DNA of 64,000 bases from Polytrichum commune (Eukaryota; Streptophyta; Polytrichopsida; Polytrichales; Polytrichaceae): assembly GCA_950295325.1 (NCBI GenBank), contig OX485805.1, positions 6,512,501 to 6,576,500 of the forward strand, given 5' to 3'. Shown here piece after piece: positions 13,070 through 25,900 of this stretch (the stretch's first letter is position 1; each line of letters starts with the position of its first letter). Both the position numbers and the translations under genes were made by a program. The notes under the pieces were generated by a model. The model was given only the letters and a program-made list of their open reading frames with translations, ran no database searches and had not been told where the DNA came from.

Positions 13070-13281
13070 ACGTCCAAAGAGATTTTTTGGACATAATTAG
13101 TCGGTCGAGATCCTAGTGTTTCCAAGTCCAACCGGTTACATGCTGACACCTTTCGGTTCCTTCTTTGTTAATTTGAGGTATATTCTCTAGATTCCCCTTA
13201 TGACAATGGGTAATTTTCATGTAGTTTTGAACTTCAATTGGTTATTTCTCAAACTCAACCGGTTCATCTGTAACTAAGGTA
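13070..13281 (+). repeat. Dispersed repeat family B, copy 1
   Basis: Contains GTCGAGATCCTAGTGTTTCC, AAGTCCAACCGGTTACATG, GGTTATTTCTCAAACTCAAC and CGGTTCATCTGTAACTA, in the same order as at 35228-35415. Its right side is the target of the inverted-repeat element at 13291. Confidence 0.55.
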
Positions 13282-13290
13282 GAAATACCT
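13282..13290. other. 9-bp target site duplication, left
   Basis: GAAATACCT, identical to 14646-14654 on the other side of the inverted-repeat element. Confidence 0.85.
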
Positions 13291-14645
13291 GGCTAGGGTG
13301 AACCAGCACCTACACTCGTACCTTCGGGGGATGAAGGCCTCGCGGATGACACTGAAAACGTCATCCTTCTTTATGGGAAAGCCCCCGACATTTTTTCTGC
13401 ACCCGACCGAAAACTGCTGCTCGCCCGCCCGATTTCGAAAAAACTAGTGTACTTGCATTTTTGAAGGCTACTTGTCCACAAATCCCATATTGAGTGCACT
13501 TCATTTTCAAGGTCTCCAATCCAATATATATGTTCACTTCCATTGAGTAAATAAGCAATTCACTAGATTTCATTTTCAAAGTGAAACCGTCAATAAAGCA
13601 TGCAATTAACTTGGAAGTCAAAAACATTACGAAATCCTCATTAATACTGAGGTTATAATTTTTGTCACTTACAATTGAAAGGGACCTTGTCATTCTAAAA
13701 TGAAACTAAAATTCATGATTTATTTTTAATATTTTTAATATTTTAATATAATATAGTTAATACCTTCTACTATCACAAAGTTTCCATATGCATTTAAACT
13801 AGTTAAGTAAGATTGAATGCAACTAAGTCTAATATATTTTGATTAATCCTAATTAAACCCAATTAAATCAGAAAATATGCTTACCAAATTAATTATGCCT
13901 AATTAATCATAAATTATATTTACTGGAGTTAATTCCATTTAAATCATGACTAATTCCAGTAAGAACATTTTATAATTAATTAGGGTTAATTAATTTGGTA
14001 CGCATATTTTCTGATTTAATTGGGCTTGAATACGATTCATTAGGATTAACCAGAAATTATTAGACTTAGTTGCATTCAATCTTACTTTACTAGTTTAAAT
14101 GCGTATGAAAACTTTGTGATTGTAGAAGGTATTAAATATATAATATACTATATACTATATTACAAAATATTATACTAGAATACATTATATTAAACTATTA
14201 AAAATAAATAAATAAATCATGAATTTTAGTTTCATTTTAGAATGACAAGGTCCCTTTCAATTGTAAGTGACAAAAATTATAACCTCAGTATTAATGAGGA
14301 TTTTGTAATGTTTTTGACTTCCAAGTTAATTGCATGCTTTATTGACGGTTTCACTTTGAAAATGAAATCTAGTGAATTGCTTATTTACTCAATGGAAGTG
14401 AACATATATATTGGATTGGAGACCTTGAAAATGAAGTGCACTCAATATGGGATTTGTGGACAAGTAGCCTTCAAAAATGCAAGTACACTAGTTTTTTCGA
14501 AATCGGGCGGGCGGGCAACAGTTTTCGGTCGGGTGCAGAAAAAATGTCGGGGGGCTTTCCCATAAAGAAGGATGACGTTTTTAGTGTCATCCGCGAGGCC
14601 TTCATCCCCCGAAGGTACGAGTGTAGGTGTTGGTTCACCCTAGCC
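13291..14645. mobile_element. Mutator-like foldback element (1355 bp, arms ~650 bp)
   Basis: Left end GGCTAGGGTGAACCAGCACC; right end reverse complemented GGCTAGGGTGAACCAACACC. The two arms can be read against each other almost to the middle: 13361-13693 (-) and 14242-14565 (+) would encode nearly identical peptides, and the centre near 13930-13990 is itself self-complementary. A perfect 9-bp duplication flanks the element. Very long terminal inverted repeats with 9-bp duplications are typical of Mutator-like elements. No transposase is present. The AT-rich parts of the arms have diverged by indels, while the rest is nearly identical, implying recent insertion or gene conversion between arms. 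Confidence 0.8.
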
Positions 14646-14654
14646 GAAATACCT
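14646..14654. other. 9-bp target site duplication, right
   Basis: GAAATACCT, matching 13282-13290. Confidence 0.85.
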
Positions 14655-17391
14655 AAAGCGGTGAATGACCACTAGTGGTGCACTAGACTAGGGGTACAAT
14701 GATTCTTGTGCGGACCCAGAATGGCTGATTGGAAAAGTAATGGCCTTAAAAGGATGCACTGTTAGATGGGATGCAATGATTGGTTGGATAGGTGTTGTTT
14801 CACACCACTTGCGATCACTTTTGGGTGCCATTAAGTTAATTGTTTTGCATGTGTCTTTGTATGTGGAGTAGAATGTTTTGATGTTTGGATTAGGGAGACT
14901 CTATTGCACAAGTAGGGGGTTCGACTTGCTTGCCTCTTTGACAAAATGTAACTAATCATTTACAAGGAATAAAATTATGAAACAACTTGCATTCCTCATC
15001 ATTTCCTCTTCTCCATCTCTAAAAAACATTGCACAAAATTTCAACCCACTCGTTCTAGCCGAATCAGCTTATTTTCACCGCTTTAGGTATTCTACCTTAG
15101 CGGTCGGCTCTTCCCGTTCATTATGTAGGAGAAGATCTTTGCCACAACTCTACGGATGTGTTCTTCGACTTTGTGTCAGCAATTTTGCTTCATTGATATT
15201 TCATAAAGCAAGCTTGCAAATCTCACTTACAAATCCTTGGGGGATAATAAGGGTTAAAGAGTTTCGACATGTTTTGATTGAGTTGTGTACACAACTTGCA
15301 TTCATATGGGGAGAGGGTTCACAAATATGTGCATGGGGTTGTTTTCTTTGTTGTTTCCACAACTTGACCGGGACTTCGCCAAAATATTTTCCATATTCAC
15401 ACTATTACAAACAAATAATTTTTGTTGACTTCGATCCATGGATATATGAGTGGGCCATTGTGAGAGTTCTTGCTCATTGCCATTTCTATCTACTACATGC
15501 TCATATGAAAAGGGCATCAAGGAGGATGCACATTGTTGACATTGACACAATACATAAAGGTGGACATGGTCCATGAACAATTAGTGTACTCATCATCACG
15601 GGGAGTGCACTTTGAGTTTCCGTATGTACCACATGGATGTAGAAAGGGATGTGATTGGGATGACTTTGTGCATCGTACACTTAGGGAGGGGTGTTTTTAT
15701 GAAGCAAGGTTTGTATGTATATGACATTCATTATGTAAGGTCTAGAAAATGTAAACTTAAATTAGGGCTATCTTAAACCTACGTAGTATTCAATGGTTGT
15801 GTGCAAGAAAATTAGGGTATATTTTGCATATAAATACCTTAATTAGCTCTATCTTTTGCCTTACTACTATTTGTATGCATGTGGAATGCATATTTCTCTA
15901 AAGCTTTTGGACATGTACTATACATATTTGAGATTATATGTAATTTTCATGTCTATGTATATTGTTGTTTTTTGTTGCAAAGTTCTTTGTTCATAGGGGT
16001 ATTGAGGTCAATGTTAGGCATGCACTTTCTTTTTGATCCCAGTAGAGAGTGTACCTCCTATATGACAACCGACAACGAGGTCATCAACTAAAGCGGTAAT
16101 TATACATAGCATATCTTGTATCTAAGAAACCACTACGTGTGTACACACTATTTGAGAGTTTGAGTGATGATATGACCACCATAGTTACAACACCACTTTC
16201 GTAAGGCCTCAAGGCTAGGAAAGAATAATTTAGTCTTTAGAAAGGAAACGAATTGGGATAACAAGTGACACTTATGCCAAAATATTCCTAGAATGGGGTT
16301 ATAACAAGTGACACTTCCATTGGCAAGCAATCTCAATATACAAACACGTACAACCAATTTTGGACCCGAACATCCTTCATGGGTCGAACGCTACCCACTT
16401 GCATTTTGAGATGCCGAAAGCTATGAATAGTAAAGAGAGAAGCGGCAATCCCAACAACATGAATAGTAGGTGCGACAAGGAATGATAAAACACAGATGTA
16501 ACATGTTGTTTGTATGGGCAAGAGGGAATTATCATATACTACCATACCTCTCGTGCATCTAAAAAAAACTTGGTCCCCTATGGGTTAGTGGCTGATTCAT
16601 CTCGAATGATTTGGACCAAACTAATTCAGGGCCTTTAGAACTAATTCCCGTGTCAATTCAACTTAAAGAAATAACCTCTGGGTTACAAACCGATTCAGGG
16701 TTTCTACGATGGATGAATGAGAGGCATGCTCGTATGCGATAATCCCCTCTTCGCCATTTGTATGGAGGGTATCTTGCACGACAATCTTTACCACTGCAAA
16801 CGTAAAATTGAACTGCACGAATACTTGGAAAACAACTCATGAGAGAACGAGTTATTTTAGAACAACAACAACAACGACAACAACGACAACAACGACAACA
16901 ACAACAACAACAACAATTGGAGGACAAACCGAATCTGCACTAGCTGCAACATCCCATGGGTGATGTTCTCGAGACCCATATGAACGAACGCACATGGCTT
17001 AATTGTGTTACGGAGACTCAGAAGAAGCGTAAAATTGAAGAATCAAAGGTGGAGGGAAATCGTGGGGTGTGGAATCACAGCAGCAGTCATGGGCAGTCAG
17101 AATACACAACTCCCCAAATCATGGTTTCCGAATCTTTCCATACCGGCCTGCTTGCCTTTCAAGCTGTGAGGAAGAGTAAAGCATCGAGGATGCTCTTGTA
17201 AAAGTAACTCGTAGACTAGGCTATCCCTGTCTCAGGTCTCCACTTTGCGTGAACTCCTGGAGCATTGAAACAGGGGAGAAAATTGAGCCATCTAAGTTAA
17301 GTTAAGTTGGGTCACTACCCTTCACTCCTTTGTTACCGACAGCTTTTTTATTGAAATGCTTCGGTCATTTCCTTCTTTTAAAAACTTAAAG
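14655..17391. other. Intergenic region, no supported gene
   Basis: A 199-codon open frame at 14977-15576 (+) has no recognisable motif and no splice support, so I do not call it. An AAC/GAC trinucleotide run lies at 16862-16916. Confidence 0.45.
16862..16916 (+). repeat. (AAC/GAC)n trinucleotide microsatellite
   Basis: About 18 trinucleotide units, mostly AAC with interspersed GAC. Confidence 0.9.
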
Positions 17392-17785
17392 TACACTACA
17401 TATTGCATTTCGTCTCACTGATTCCATCATTTGTCTTGCTCAACATTCATTGTAAACTGCCCGTGTGAGTGTCACTAACACTCAATGTAAACTTTAACAC
17501 CATTTGGCATTCCTTGTAATCTTCTTTGGACGTTACAGATTTGTAATGTTGCAATTCCTGCTGCTACCTAATTGACTTTCCATCCAAGTTTCAGTCATTC
17601 AAGATAATATTTCGTCATAGAAATGTTGAGATGCAAAATCTACCAATATTTGTGAATGTTTCATTACAGGAAATGTAAGTTGGGATGATAGTGTTTGTGT
17701 ACTTATTCGTAAAAAGTGTCATAAGAACACTTATCACGATGATGACATGAAATGCCATATGACATTGTGTAGAATATTTAGTGTA
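17392..17785. mobile_element. MITE family C, copy 1
   Basis: Ends TACACTACATATTGCAT and, reverse complemented, TACACTAAATATTCTAC. Internal blocks (AGTGTCACTAACACTCAATG, TTCCTTGTAA, GACTTTCCATCCAA, TTATTCGTAAAAAGTGTCAT) match the copies at 29566 and 33059 in the same order. No ORF. Confidence 0.6.
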
Positions 17786-18458
17786 GTAATTTTTGTAAAA
17801 TTTGGTTCAGTTTATTTCCTAAAGATCTGATTTTGAATCGGTAATTTGGAAAAATGAATGGGTTGATTTAGAACTAATAGTTGATTCTCTCTGTTCATCG
17901 GCTGGGATTCACAATTGGAAAGTATTTCGTTTTCCCAACACCTACCATCAGGGGTGTAGTAAAAATCTACCTTGCAAGATTATTGCTGACTCATACTACT
18001 GTAAGGTGCTAATTGGTTCGACACAAGATAGTTATTTTTTTTGGAAGAGTTCGGCACATGTCATGTCCACATGATGAAGACAATGATCAAGCCCAACAAG
18101 GAAATTACCTTTTGACACTCAAAGCGTTGAACCTCATGACACCTTGTGGTAGTAGGTTGATTTGGGGTTCTTAACTCCGATTTAGGTGTTACTTGGTCTT
18201 AAAATAGAAATGCTTGGGCTCTACATGGGAATCTACATTTCCACCTCCCCGATGGTAGGTATCGTGAACATGTACTTGAAAGCCGCACCACAACATAAGT
18301 TAGTAAATAAAAGCCATAATCAATAACTTAAGTGTATCTTATGTGAACTTCATTGTTTCATAACAAGAAGCATTTTTATTTTCAAGTTTGTTGTTACAGA
18401 CACCAAGGTCTGCTTGCAGAAAACTGGGTGATCGTTGAGGTGGATAAAGGACTTCACA

Positions 18459-18671
18459 GTTTTGTCTAATTAGTGTGGGTTACCATTTGGAGTTACGTGT
18501 TGCTATAACTTTTTATCGAGAGCATCGTTTTTTTACCAACTAAGTTAAACCGTGTTCTTCGGTGTGCACTTAAAAATATGATTTAACCTAGTCGGTAAAA
18601 AATGATACTCTAAATAAAAAGTTATAGCAACACATAACTCCAAATGACAGCCCACACTAATTAGACAAAAC
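18459..18671. mobile_element. Foldback MITE family D, copy 1
   Basis: Arms of about 95 bp are near-perfect reverse complements, from GTTTTGTCTAATTAGTGTGG at the left through GAGTTACGTGTTGCTATAAC. A related copy lies at 27873-28073. No clear target duplication. Confidence 0.65.
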
Positions 18672-19239
18672 AATATAGACAACCACCAAGAGGAGAGTGA
18701 ATGACAAGCCGCGGGAAGTGGTGAGTCATCCACCTACTCAAGATGGGTTATCTGTCGGACCCGATGATCAGCTCATGGACATAATCTGGGAATTCGGGAT
18801 GGCATCGCACCTGCATGGATGAAAGATTATGATGAGTTTGATAACCCTTCTGCTCTTGGATGAGTGATCGGTTTGCGAATGTCGGGACAACGAAGTTTGG
18901 AGAAGAGTTTACTGAAGTTTCAGAGAATCACACATCAGCGGCATTGATGGCATATCCAAAATCCCCAACATACCTGCCTGCCTGGATTTCAAGCGGCGAG
19001 GAACGCAGAGGAACGAGCAAGCACTATATGTGTATGTGTGTGTATGTATCGATATAAGTTGGGCCATCAATCTCCCTTGAATTTTACTCTCACTCTGCAG
19101 AGGCAGCCAGAAACTAAAAATCAGCAATAGCATCTTCGTTGTGTTTGGGAGGCAGAAGACTCTCAGTTTGCAGAATTGGGTGAACTGAATTTAAATTGCA
19201 GGTGGAAGTGGGAGAAAGATGCATTGACGAAAGGATGAT

Positions 19240-19255
19240 GGGGGGGGGGGGGGGG
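19240..19255 (+). repeat. G16 homopolymer
   Basis: Sixteen consecutive G upstream of the amino acid transporter gene, in or near its 5' untranslated region. Confidence 0.9.
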
Positions 19256-19259
19256 TGTT

Positions 19260-19965
19260 AGCTCTCGGAGTTGAGTTGAATCAGTTTTGAGCGCAGGCAC
19301 GTTTGCACAAACCAGGTGAGATTTTTGCAGAGGCTAGGGTGATGGTGAACACAGGGATTTGAAAGCCCAAATTTATGACAGCGAGCCTGGTAGTTCTTCT
19401 CGGAAGCTTTTTGGAGCCAATCGTATTCGCCAAGCATTTCTTGTCTGTGGATTTTTTTGGTTGTTGTTGCCATTTGTGATCCCTTCCCCAATTCAAAGGG
19501 CACAAAGCTCTGAGGTGGGAAGAGAGAGAGAGGTTGGATGTGAAGCGTTTTTGTGGTAGCTCAATCAGTAGCAGTTTCTGGATTCTTCCCAAGTGATTTG
19601 AAGGTTTGAGGTCTTCCGAGCCTCACCTTAGGTTTGAGTGACTTAGTTTTTTTTTCCATCGCCTAAGTTTGGTTTTGCAATTTTCAGAATTCCGTGGAGG
19701 TAGGTTAGGTGAGGAAGTATGAGGATTCCATCTGCTGTTTGCTTTCTTTTCTTCACAAAATTTTCTGTAGGTGCTGAACAAAATCCTGGAAAACTGTGAC
19801 TTGTGCAAGGTTGTCCTTCAATTAGGACATGGACATGGTTGCAAATGGACAAGTTCGTGTGAAATCTGTTTTTTAAGAGTGGAGGATGTGTCTGTCTGTG
19901 AAGTTTTTCTAAGCATTTTGAGCACAAGTGGTTGGCATTGTGGGGGAACAGGGAGAAACTTAGAC
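19260..19965 (+). promoter_or_regulatory. Presumed 5' leader/promoter region of the transporter gene
   Basis: This stretch precedes the ATG at 19966 and is less AT-rich than the intergenic DNA, with a short GA-rich run near 19520. It holds short upstream ATGs, but the transcription start is not identifiable. An intron in the leader is possible (TTCTGTAG|GTGC near 19770). Confidence 0.35.
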
Positions 19966-22900
19966 ATGGCGAGAGCAGGGGATGCAAATGGCAGGCAGCC
20001 ACTGCTGAAGGGTTATGAAGAAGACTTCCCACATGGTGATGTGGAGGATGCAAATTGGGGCGGAGAGAAAGGGGAGAAGCTTGACAGATCAACATGCACT
20101 CCTTCAACGTCCACACTTGTGTTGCTGGAGGCTTTTGACAATGGCCCTGTGGGCGTGTTGCAGTCCGATGCTCAGACCACCTTAAATATTGTAACTGCAA
20201 CATAACCCTCTCTGCTCACAATTAGCAAGTGCTTGTGCTACTGAATCAGTGCTATTCATAACTCATAGGACATAGCCAAACCCAAACTCTCGTGTTCATG
20301 CGAAGTTGGTTTGTGATCTTCCCTTCTGCTATCCTTACACAGCAATGCTCATATCTGGGACTGCTCGGCTACAATTAGAAAATGCTTGTGCTATTGCCGC
20401 CTCCCGGCGATATTCATACGCGGAATCGCATGTGATTTTGTGTGTGTTGCATAACTTGTAGGACATATTCAAACCCGATCTCTTTTGTTCATGGTAAGCT
20501 GGTTTGTGGTCTTCCTCCTCCTATCCATACGGAGCAATCCTAATCACTGGGACTGTCATTGCAGGTGAATCTTTACGTGGGGGTGGGGTTATTGAGCTTA
20601 GGGTACGCGTTTCGGCTTGGAGGCTGGATCAGTGTGGTAAAAAAATTCTCCTTCTCCATGACTTGCTTGTTCATGTTGTTCTGTACCTGTAGGAAAACTT
20701 TTCTTGTAGAATCTTTGTTGTTAAAATACTCATGTACTGTGCACAATTTGGAAAAGAGGACTACGGAGCAGTCTTCAAACTTTCTGTGTATATTGTGATT
20801 TCCTGGTTTGACTACGGACGTGCATAATGCAGGTTGTGCTAGGAGTGGTGAGCATCATATTTGCGTACTCAGCAAAGCTGATATGCTATTCATTTGACAA
20901 GATGCCCTCAACTCTGGTGCCCTCTTATCCCAATTTGGGAACGACTGCGATGGGGAACCTCGGCCACTGGATGGTACACTTCTTACCTGCTCACGTTAGT
21001 AAAGATTTGTAACTTCAAGATCTTCCTGATAGTATCGAAGAATTTATATCATGTTGAAGTTTCCGTGTCTGAATTTCTTTTGTTGTACCATAGTTCTTGA
21101 CAGTAGGTATTCAAGGGAATTGAATGTCATAAGGTCTGAACTTGGGCTAGGCATGATGGGGAATGGTAGGTGATGGTGATGGCCTTGGCTGAGTTTTTTG
21201 GAGCGTCCTGTATGTGCTTAATTATCGTCTGGCAATCAATTGAGATGCTTTTCTCTGCGGAATTCCTGTGCATAGGCTCATTCTGCCTATCTTCAAGGTC
21301 AAAGACACCCCACTTTCATTTTGACTGGTTTAGTCCTACACACATATTCGAGCAGCATTTAGAGCACTCTGTAAATGTAATGCTTAGATTCGGAGAGGCC
21401 TCTCTTGTATTTTGTCATTGTCCATCTATCAGCATTTAAGTTTCGCTTGTCAACCCAACTATGTGAATGGATATCTTCTCCTCATCTGATGGGACTTTTT
21501 CTCTTGGTGTTATAGGCTTATCTTAGTGTTCTAATGTGCTCATAATCTGTGGTGCAGAGATGCAGTGGTTTTGGCAAGCACTGTGATCATGCTACCTGCA
21601 ATTTGGATTCGAACTTTTTCACGGCTAACAACCATAAGCATCTCAGGCATCATGTCTTCATTGATTCTTACAACAGGTTTGTTTTTGTGTGGTTTTTGAA
21701 TCTTTCCTCGTAGTCTTGCTTGAAAGCAATGCTTGTGAGCAGGATTCTAAAATTTGTGAGTGGTGTCCAGTTGTGGTGATTGCATTTGCTGTGGATCCAA
21801 GCCGGAAAGCCGTGCACGATGAATCAAGTGCAGTTCATGAAGTTGTCAACTGGGCTCACTTACCAATTGCAACAGGAATCATGGTTGTGTCCCTCTCAGG
21901 TAATGTATTGCCAAACATTGCCAATTATTGTGATTGATTCAAGTGTTACACCGATAACGTAAGCGGGCCTTCAACGGACACTTTCCTCTCTGCACCCACT
22001 CGTCGTAGGGTATGAAACATACAAAATTCGTGTGAGATGATTAGTAGATTCAAATTGTGTCCATAGCCATCTTCTTCATAATTTTTGGAGCTCAGACGAA
22101 TATTCTATTTATTGTCAAAGTGAAGATTCTCCGAGTTATTAAATGGTCATTTAGGTCCCCCCCCGATTATGTTGACTATTGCACCTAGAATGGTTGACAA
22201 AATTGAAGCACATAGTCCACTCTTTTTTTGGGGGGGGGGGGGTGTCCGTTCTTAGATTCACACCCAACCGTACACCATTTAAATATAGGTGTCCGTTTAA
22301 GATCAGACACCGAATTAGGCACAGCTAGCTTAGAGGAAATTGTTTACAAGATTCAACAACTGACTTGAAGCAGGTCCTTATCATATTCTAGGGCTGATTT
22401 TAAAATGCAAGTATGTCAGGTGTGAGCATGCAGATAATAACTTCAAATCCTCATGAAATGCTAGCCTTTCTGAAGTTCCCCTCTAGCTTGTTGTGGGCCC
22501 TATTGTGGGCACTTTCCAACTCCAGACAAATGTGGATGTTGGATTGGATCGGGAATTTCCTCCTGCGGTCAGCAATGGGAGATAAAAAAGAATGTAATTT
22601 CAATTTTCAGAATTAGAGTTGAGACGCAAAATTTATAAGAGGTCAAAGTAGAGATTCTCTTTCTCTTTAAGCGATCACATAGACCCTCCCAATTGTGTGA
22701 AGTGTTGAACCTAGAATGGTGTCTATAATTTAACAACGTAGTGCAATCTCATTTCATTTTGGTGTCCGTTCATAAGTACAGGCGTTGCCATATACCACTC
22801 AAAATCTAGGTGTCCAATTAAGAAGAGTGACGACATAATTGAGGCCCGCATACCTTACAGCACCTATGGAGGTGTGGTATAAAAGTCCTAAATGATGTGC

Positions 22901-25900
22901 CCTTTACTTCAAGCAGGTCACGCGGGTTTGCCCTCAATGCGACGAAGCATGAAGAGTCCACAGAACTTTGGACGGTGCCTCAACATTGCGTTTTTCTCTA
23001 TGTTCCTCTTGTATGTTCCAACCCCCCCCGCCCATAAGATTGTCTCACTTTTCATTCAATCAAGAGGCGGAGTGATCTGAAAATGCATGGATTTTAAAGT
23101 TATCCTTGAATTCAACTGGTGTTTTGGTTGGGAGTTGGTTGTGTTTCGCAGAAAGTTTTTAGTGTATGCCTGGAGGTAGTGTGCAGGTTTGAGCAAAGAA
23201 CATTTTGTATCAGTTCATTGAGGGTGGAAAACTCATCTTGACATGCCAAGAGGTGCTAGAAAGAGTCTGGCCCTCAGTGACCCGAAATAAGTTGCTCGTT
23301 CATTCAAATTCAAACACTACCTCCGACCATGCACTACAAGTGAAAAGAAAGAAAGAAAATCAAAATATTGACATTGTTTGCAAAACAACCAATGGAAAAA
23401 CAAATGGGACGAACTCCGAACGAAAAGCGAAAAGGATAACTCTATTGAAGGTTGATAAAACATTTTGTTGACAGACCTACTGATTAGCTATGCTCACAGC
23501 CACTATTCAGGGTTTAGGGTACTCTAAACCCCAAACCACGCACTAACTGGCAGCTGTGGATCAGGTATACTGTGATGGGAGCCTTTTCCTACTTCTACTT
23601 TGGACAGACTCTCCAAGTGTTGGTGACCGGGAATCTGAATGAAGCATCTGGAGTGACTGGCTTTGTCTTGCTAAGGCTCGGCCAAGTGACAATAACCATC
23701 AATGAAGTGGTCACCGTATTGGTGGCAATGAGTGCTTATTCAACAATTCCTGTATGCCCTCCTACCCTAATTTGTTCTGCACAGATCATTTGTATCTTTG
23801 TGTGCAGTAGAGTTATTCCTTAAACTCAATAGAACTTCTTGGTTGGCAGTTGATCCCCGCAGGATTTTCCATTTGTTGTGTTGCATACAAATTCAATAAT
23901 TTATTTCCACTTGTGGTGCATGGTTAATGGTAGTGTCTGAATTGTGAAGGGAGAGCAACCTATTTCGGTTCATTGGGGGTCCAACCTCATTTGAGCACCT
24001 CCTGGCATGCCAAAAATTGAGGTTTGACCCACAATGAACCAATGTAAGACGTTTGTCCACACTACCTCCAAACATGCACTGAAAATCTTACCGAGCATGG
24101 AAGGTAAACATGGAGGGTATTAGGCTTATTGGAAAGTAAAGCAGATGAAATCATGGGTGAAGTCCCAAACCCTGAGTTTATGAGAATTAACACCAGAGTT
24201 ACCCAATTTTTCTTAATACTGAAATTACCGTCCACAAAGATTGGTGCCGGGCTATTTTAAATGAGCTTCCTAGCTCATCCTACTAGCTTGGGCTGGCCGA
24301 GCTAGCCTTGCATAGGCCGATATGGGATTTAGGACAATGGGTTTCATGTGCATACCCTATTTTAGATCCTAAAACTCTCTCAAAGTTTGAGAGAGGTGGA
24401 AAGAGGAGTTCTTAAAAGTTTCACCCAACTTTCAAAATAGGCTTTGATACATGACAAGCTAACAAGCTCTTACTAGAGAGTTTCCTCAAAGAAGGATCAA
24501 ACCCACGGTTTCATCCCCCTTTGACTGACTTTTACGGGTAACTCTAAAGAAAATTACGTGTAGGCTACGTGATCTTGTGACAGATAAAATGCCAAGTTTA
24601 ATAGATGGTTTTTTTGAAGTGTAGTCTGCGATTGATGTGGTTGCAGGCACTCACATATGTCGTCGCGGAGTTGATAGTGGACATCATTCATGGATCCTCA
24701 GCCTTTCGTCATCCTGGTAAAGCCCATCACTAACGTCTGTTGTTTATACACTTAGTATAAGCATCCTGAACATGGAAGATTTTGATAAAGAAATAAACCA
24801 GAATTGTTAGCTTCGAGATGCTTCTGAAGTTCAATCATCACATATGTCGTAGCGGAGTTGATAGTGGACATCATTCATGGATCCTCAGCCTTTCGTCATC
24901 CTGGTAAAGCCCATCACTAACGTCTGTTGTTTATACACTTAGTATAAGCATCCTGAACATGGAAGATTTTGATAAAGAAATAAACCAGAATTGTTGCTTC
25001 GAGATGCTTCTGAAGTTCAATCAATGTAAGCGGGCCTGATTCGATTACTTTCTTCATCAGACACCTATCTTTTGAGTGGTGGTTGGTTAGGTGTCCATTC
25101 TAAGACCTATATGATCATTTAATGAGAAAGAGAATCTTCAGTTTGATAACGAATAAGATATGCATATGAGCTCCAAAAACTATGGGTAAGATTTGGATTT
25201 GTCAATCATCTCGCACTAATTGCGTGCTTCTTATAATAGTGTCTCTATAAGGCCCTCTTACCTTTTACCCATCTTCAAGTATTATCGAACTCAGGAAGGC
25301 ATGGTGAGAATAATATGCAGACGTTGGGGGTTGCTGAAATACAGGTGTTGCAGACTTGGTCACGAGGACGATAGTACTGGCACTAGCTTACATGGTGGCT
25401 TATCTTGCGTATGTTGTTCAGACCTGCTTCAACTACATTATTTTTCAACAGTTAATTTCTTTCAAAAGGTCTATTTTTTCTTATTTTCTATCACTTGCTG
25501 TCAGAATGCAAGAATATCATCTGCTTTCTGTGAAGTCAAATTTATTTGGTGGTATACAGGTACAATGTCCTGGGGAGTGTGGAATCGATTGTTGGAGGAG
25601 TCTGTTCGGTCTCAATCTCTCTTCTCCTTCCTTCCATTTTCTACTACAAGTAAGTGATTCATTCAGTAGGGGCACTTTACACTAGAGCTTGAGGATCCAC
25701 GAGACCATTGAAATCTAAAAATTCCGTCATTGGTGGAAAATGCCGAGACCGTCCCACTTCACTTTACACTAGAGCTTGAGGGCCTAAGTGACCCTGGAAA
25801 TTATGATGGATGAAATACCTTCATGGAGTCCTACATGGCATGAAATGGATAATGTTTTGAGGTCTACTGGATGTTGCGTCAACCCTAAAACCTGAAAGTG

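Noticed and set aside
13361-14565. Two open frames encoding almost the same ~105-residue peptide on opposite strands.
   Set aside because: They are the two arms of the inverted-repeat element, not a duplicated gene. There is no known motif or splice context.
14977-15576. A 199-codon open frame.
   Set aside because: No domain, biased composition typical of chance translation, and no promoter, splice or poly(A) context.
18790-18860. A short translation resembling the P-x-W-M-x-D-Y linker of Copia polyproteins (APAWMKDYDEF).
   Set aside because: Only about ten residues match, with a stop soon after, and no reverse transcriptase or integrase nearby.
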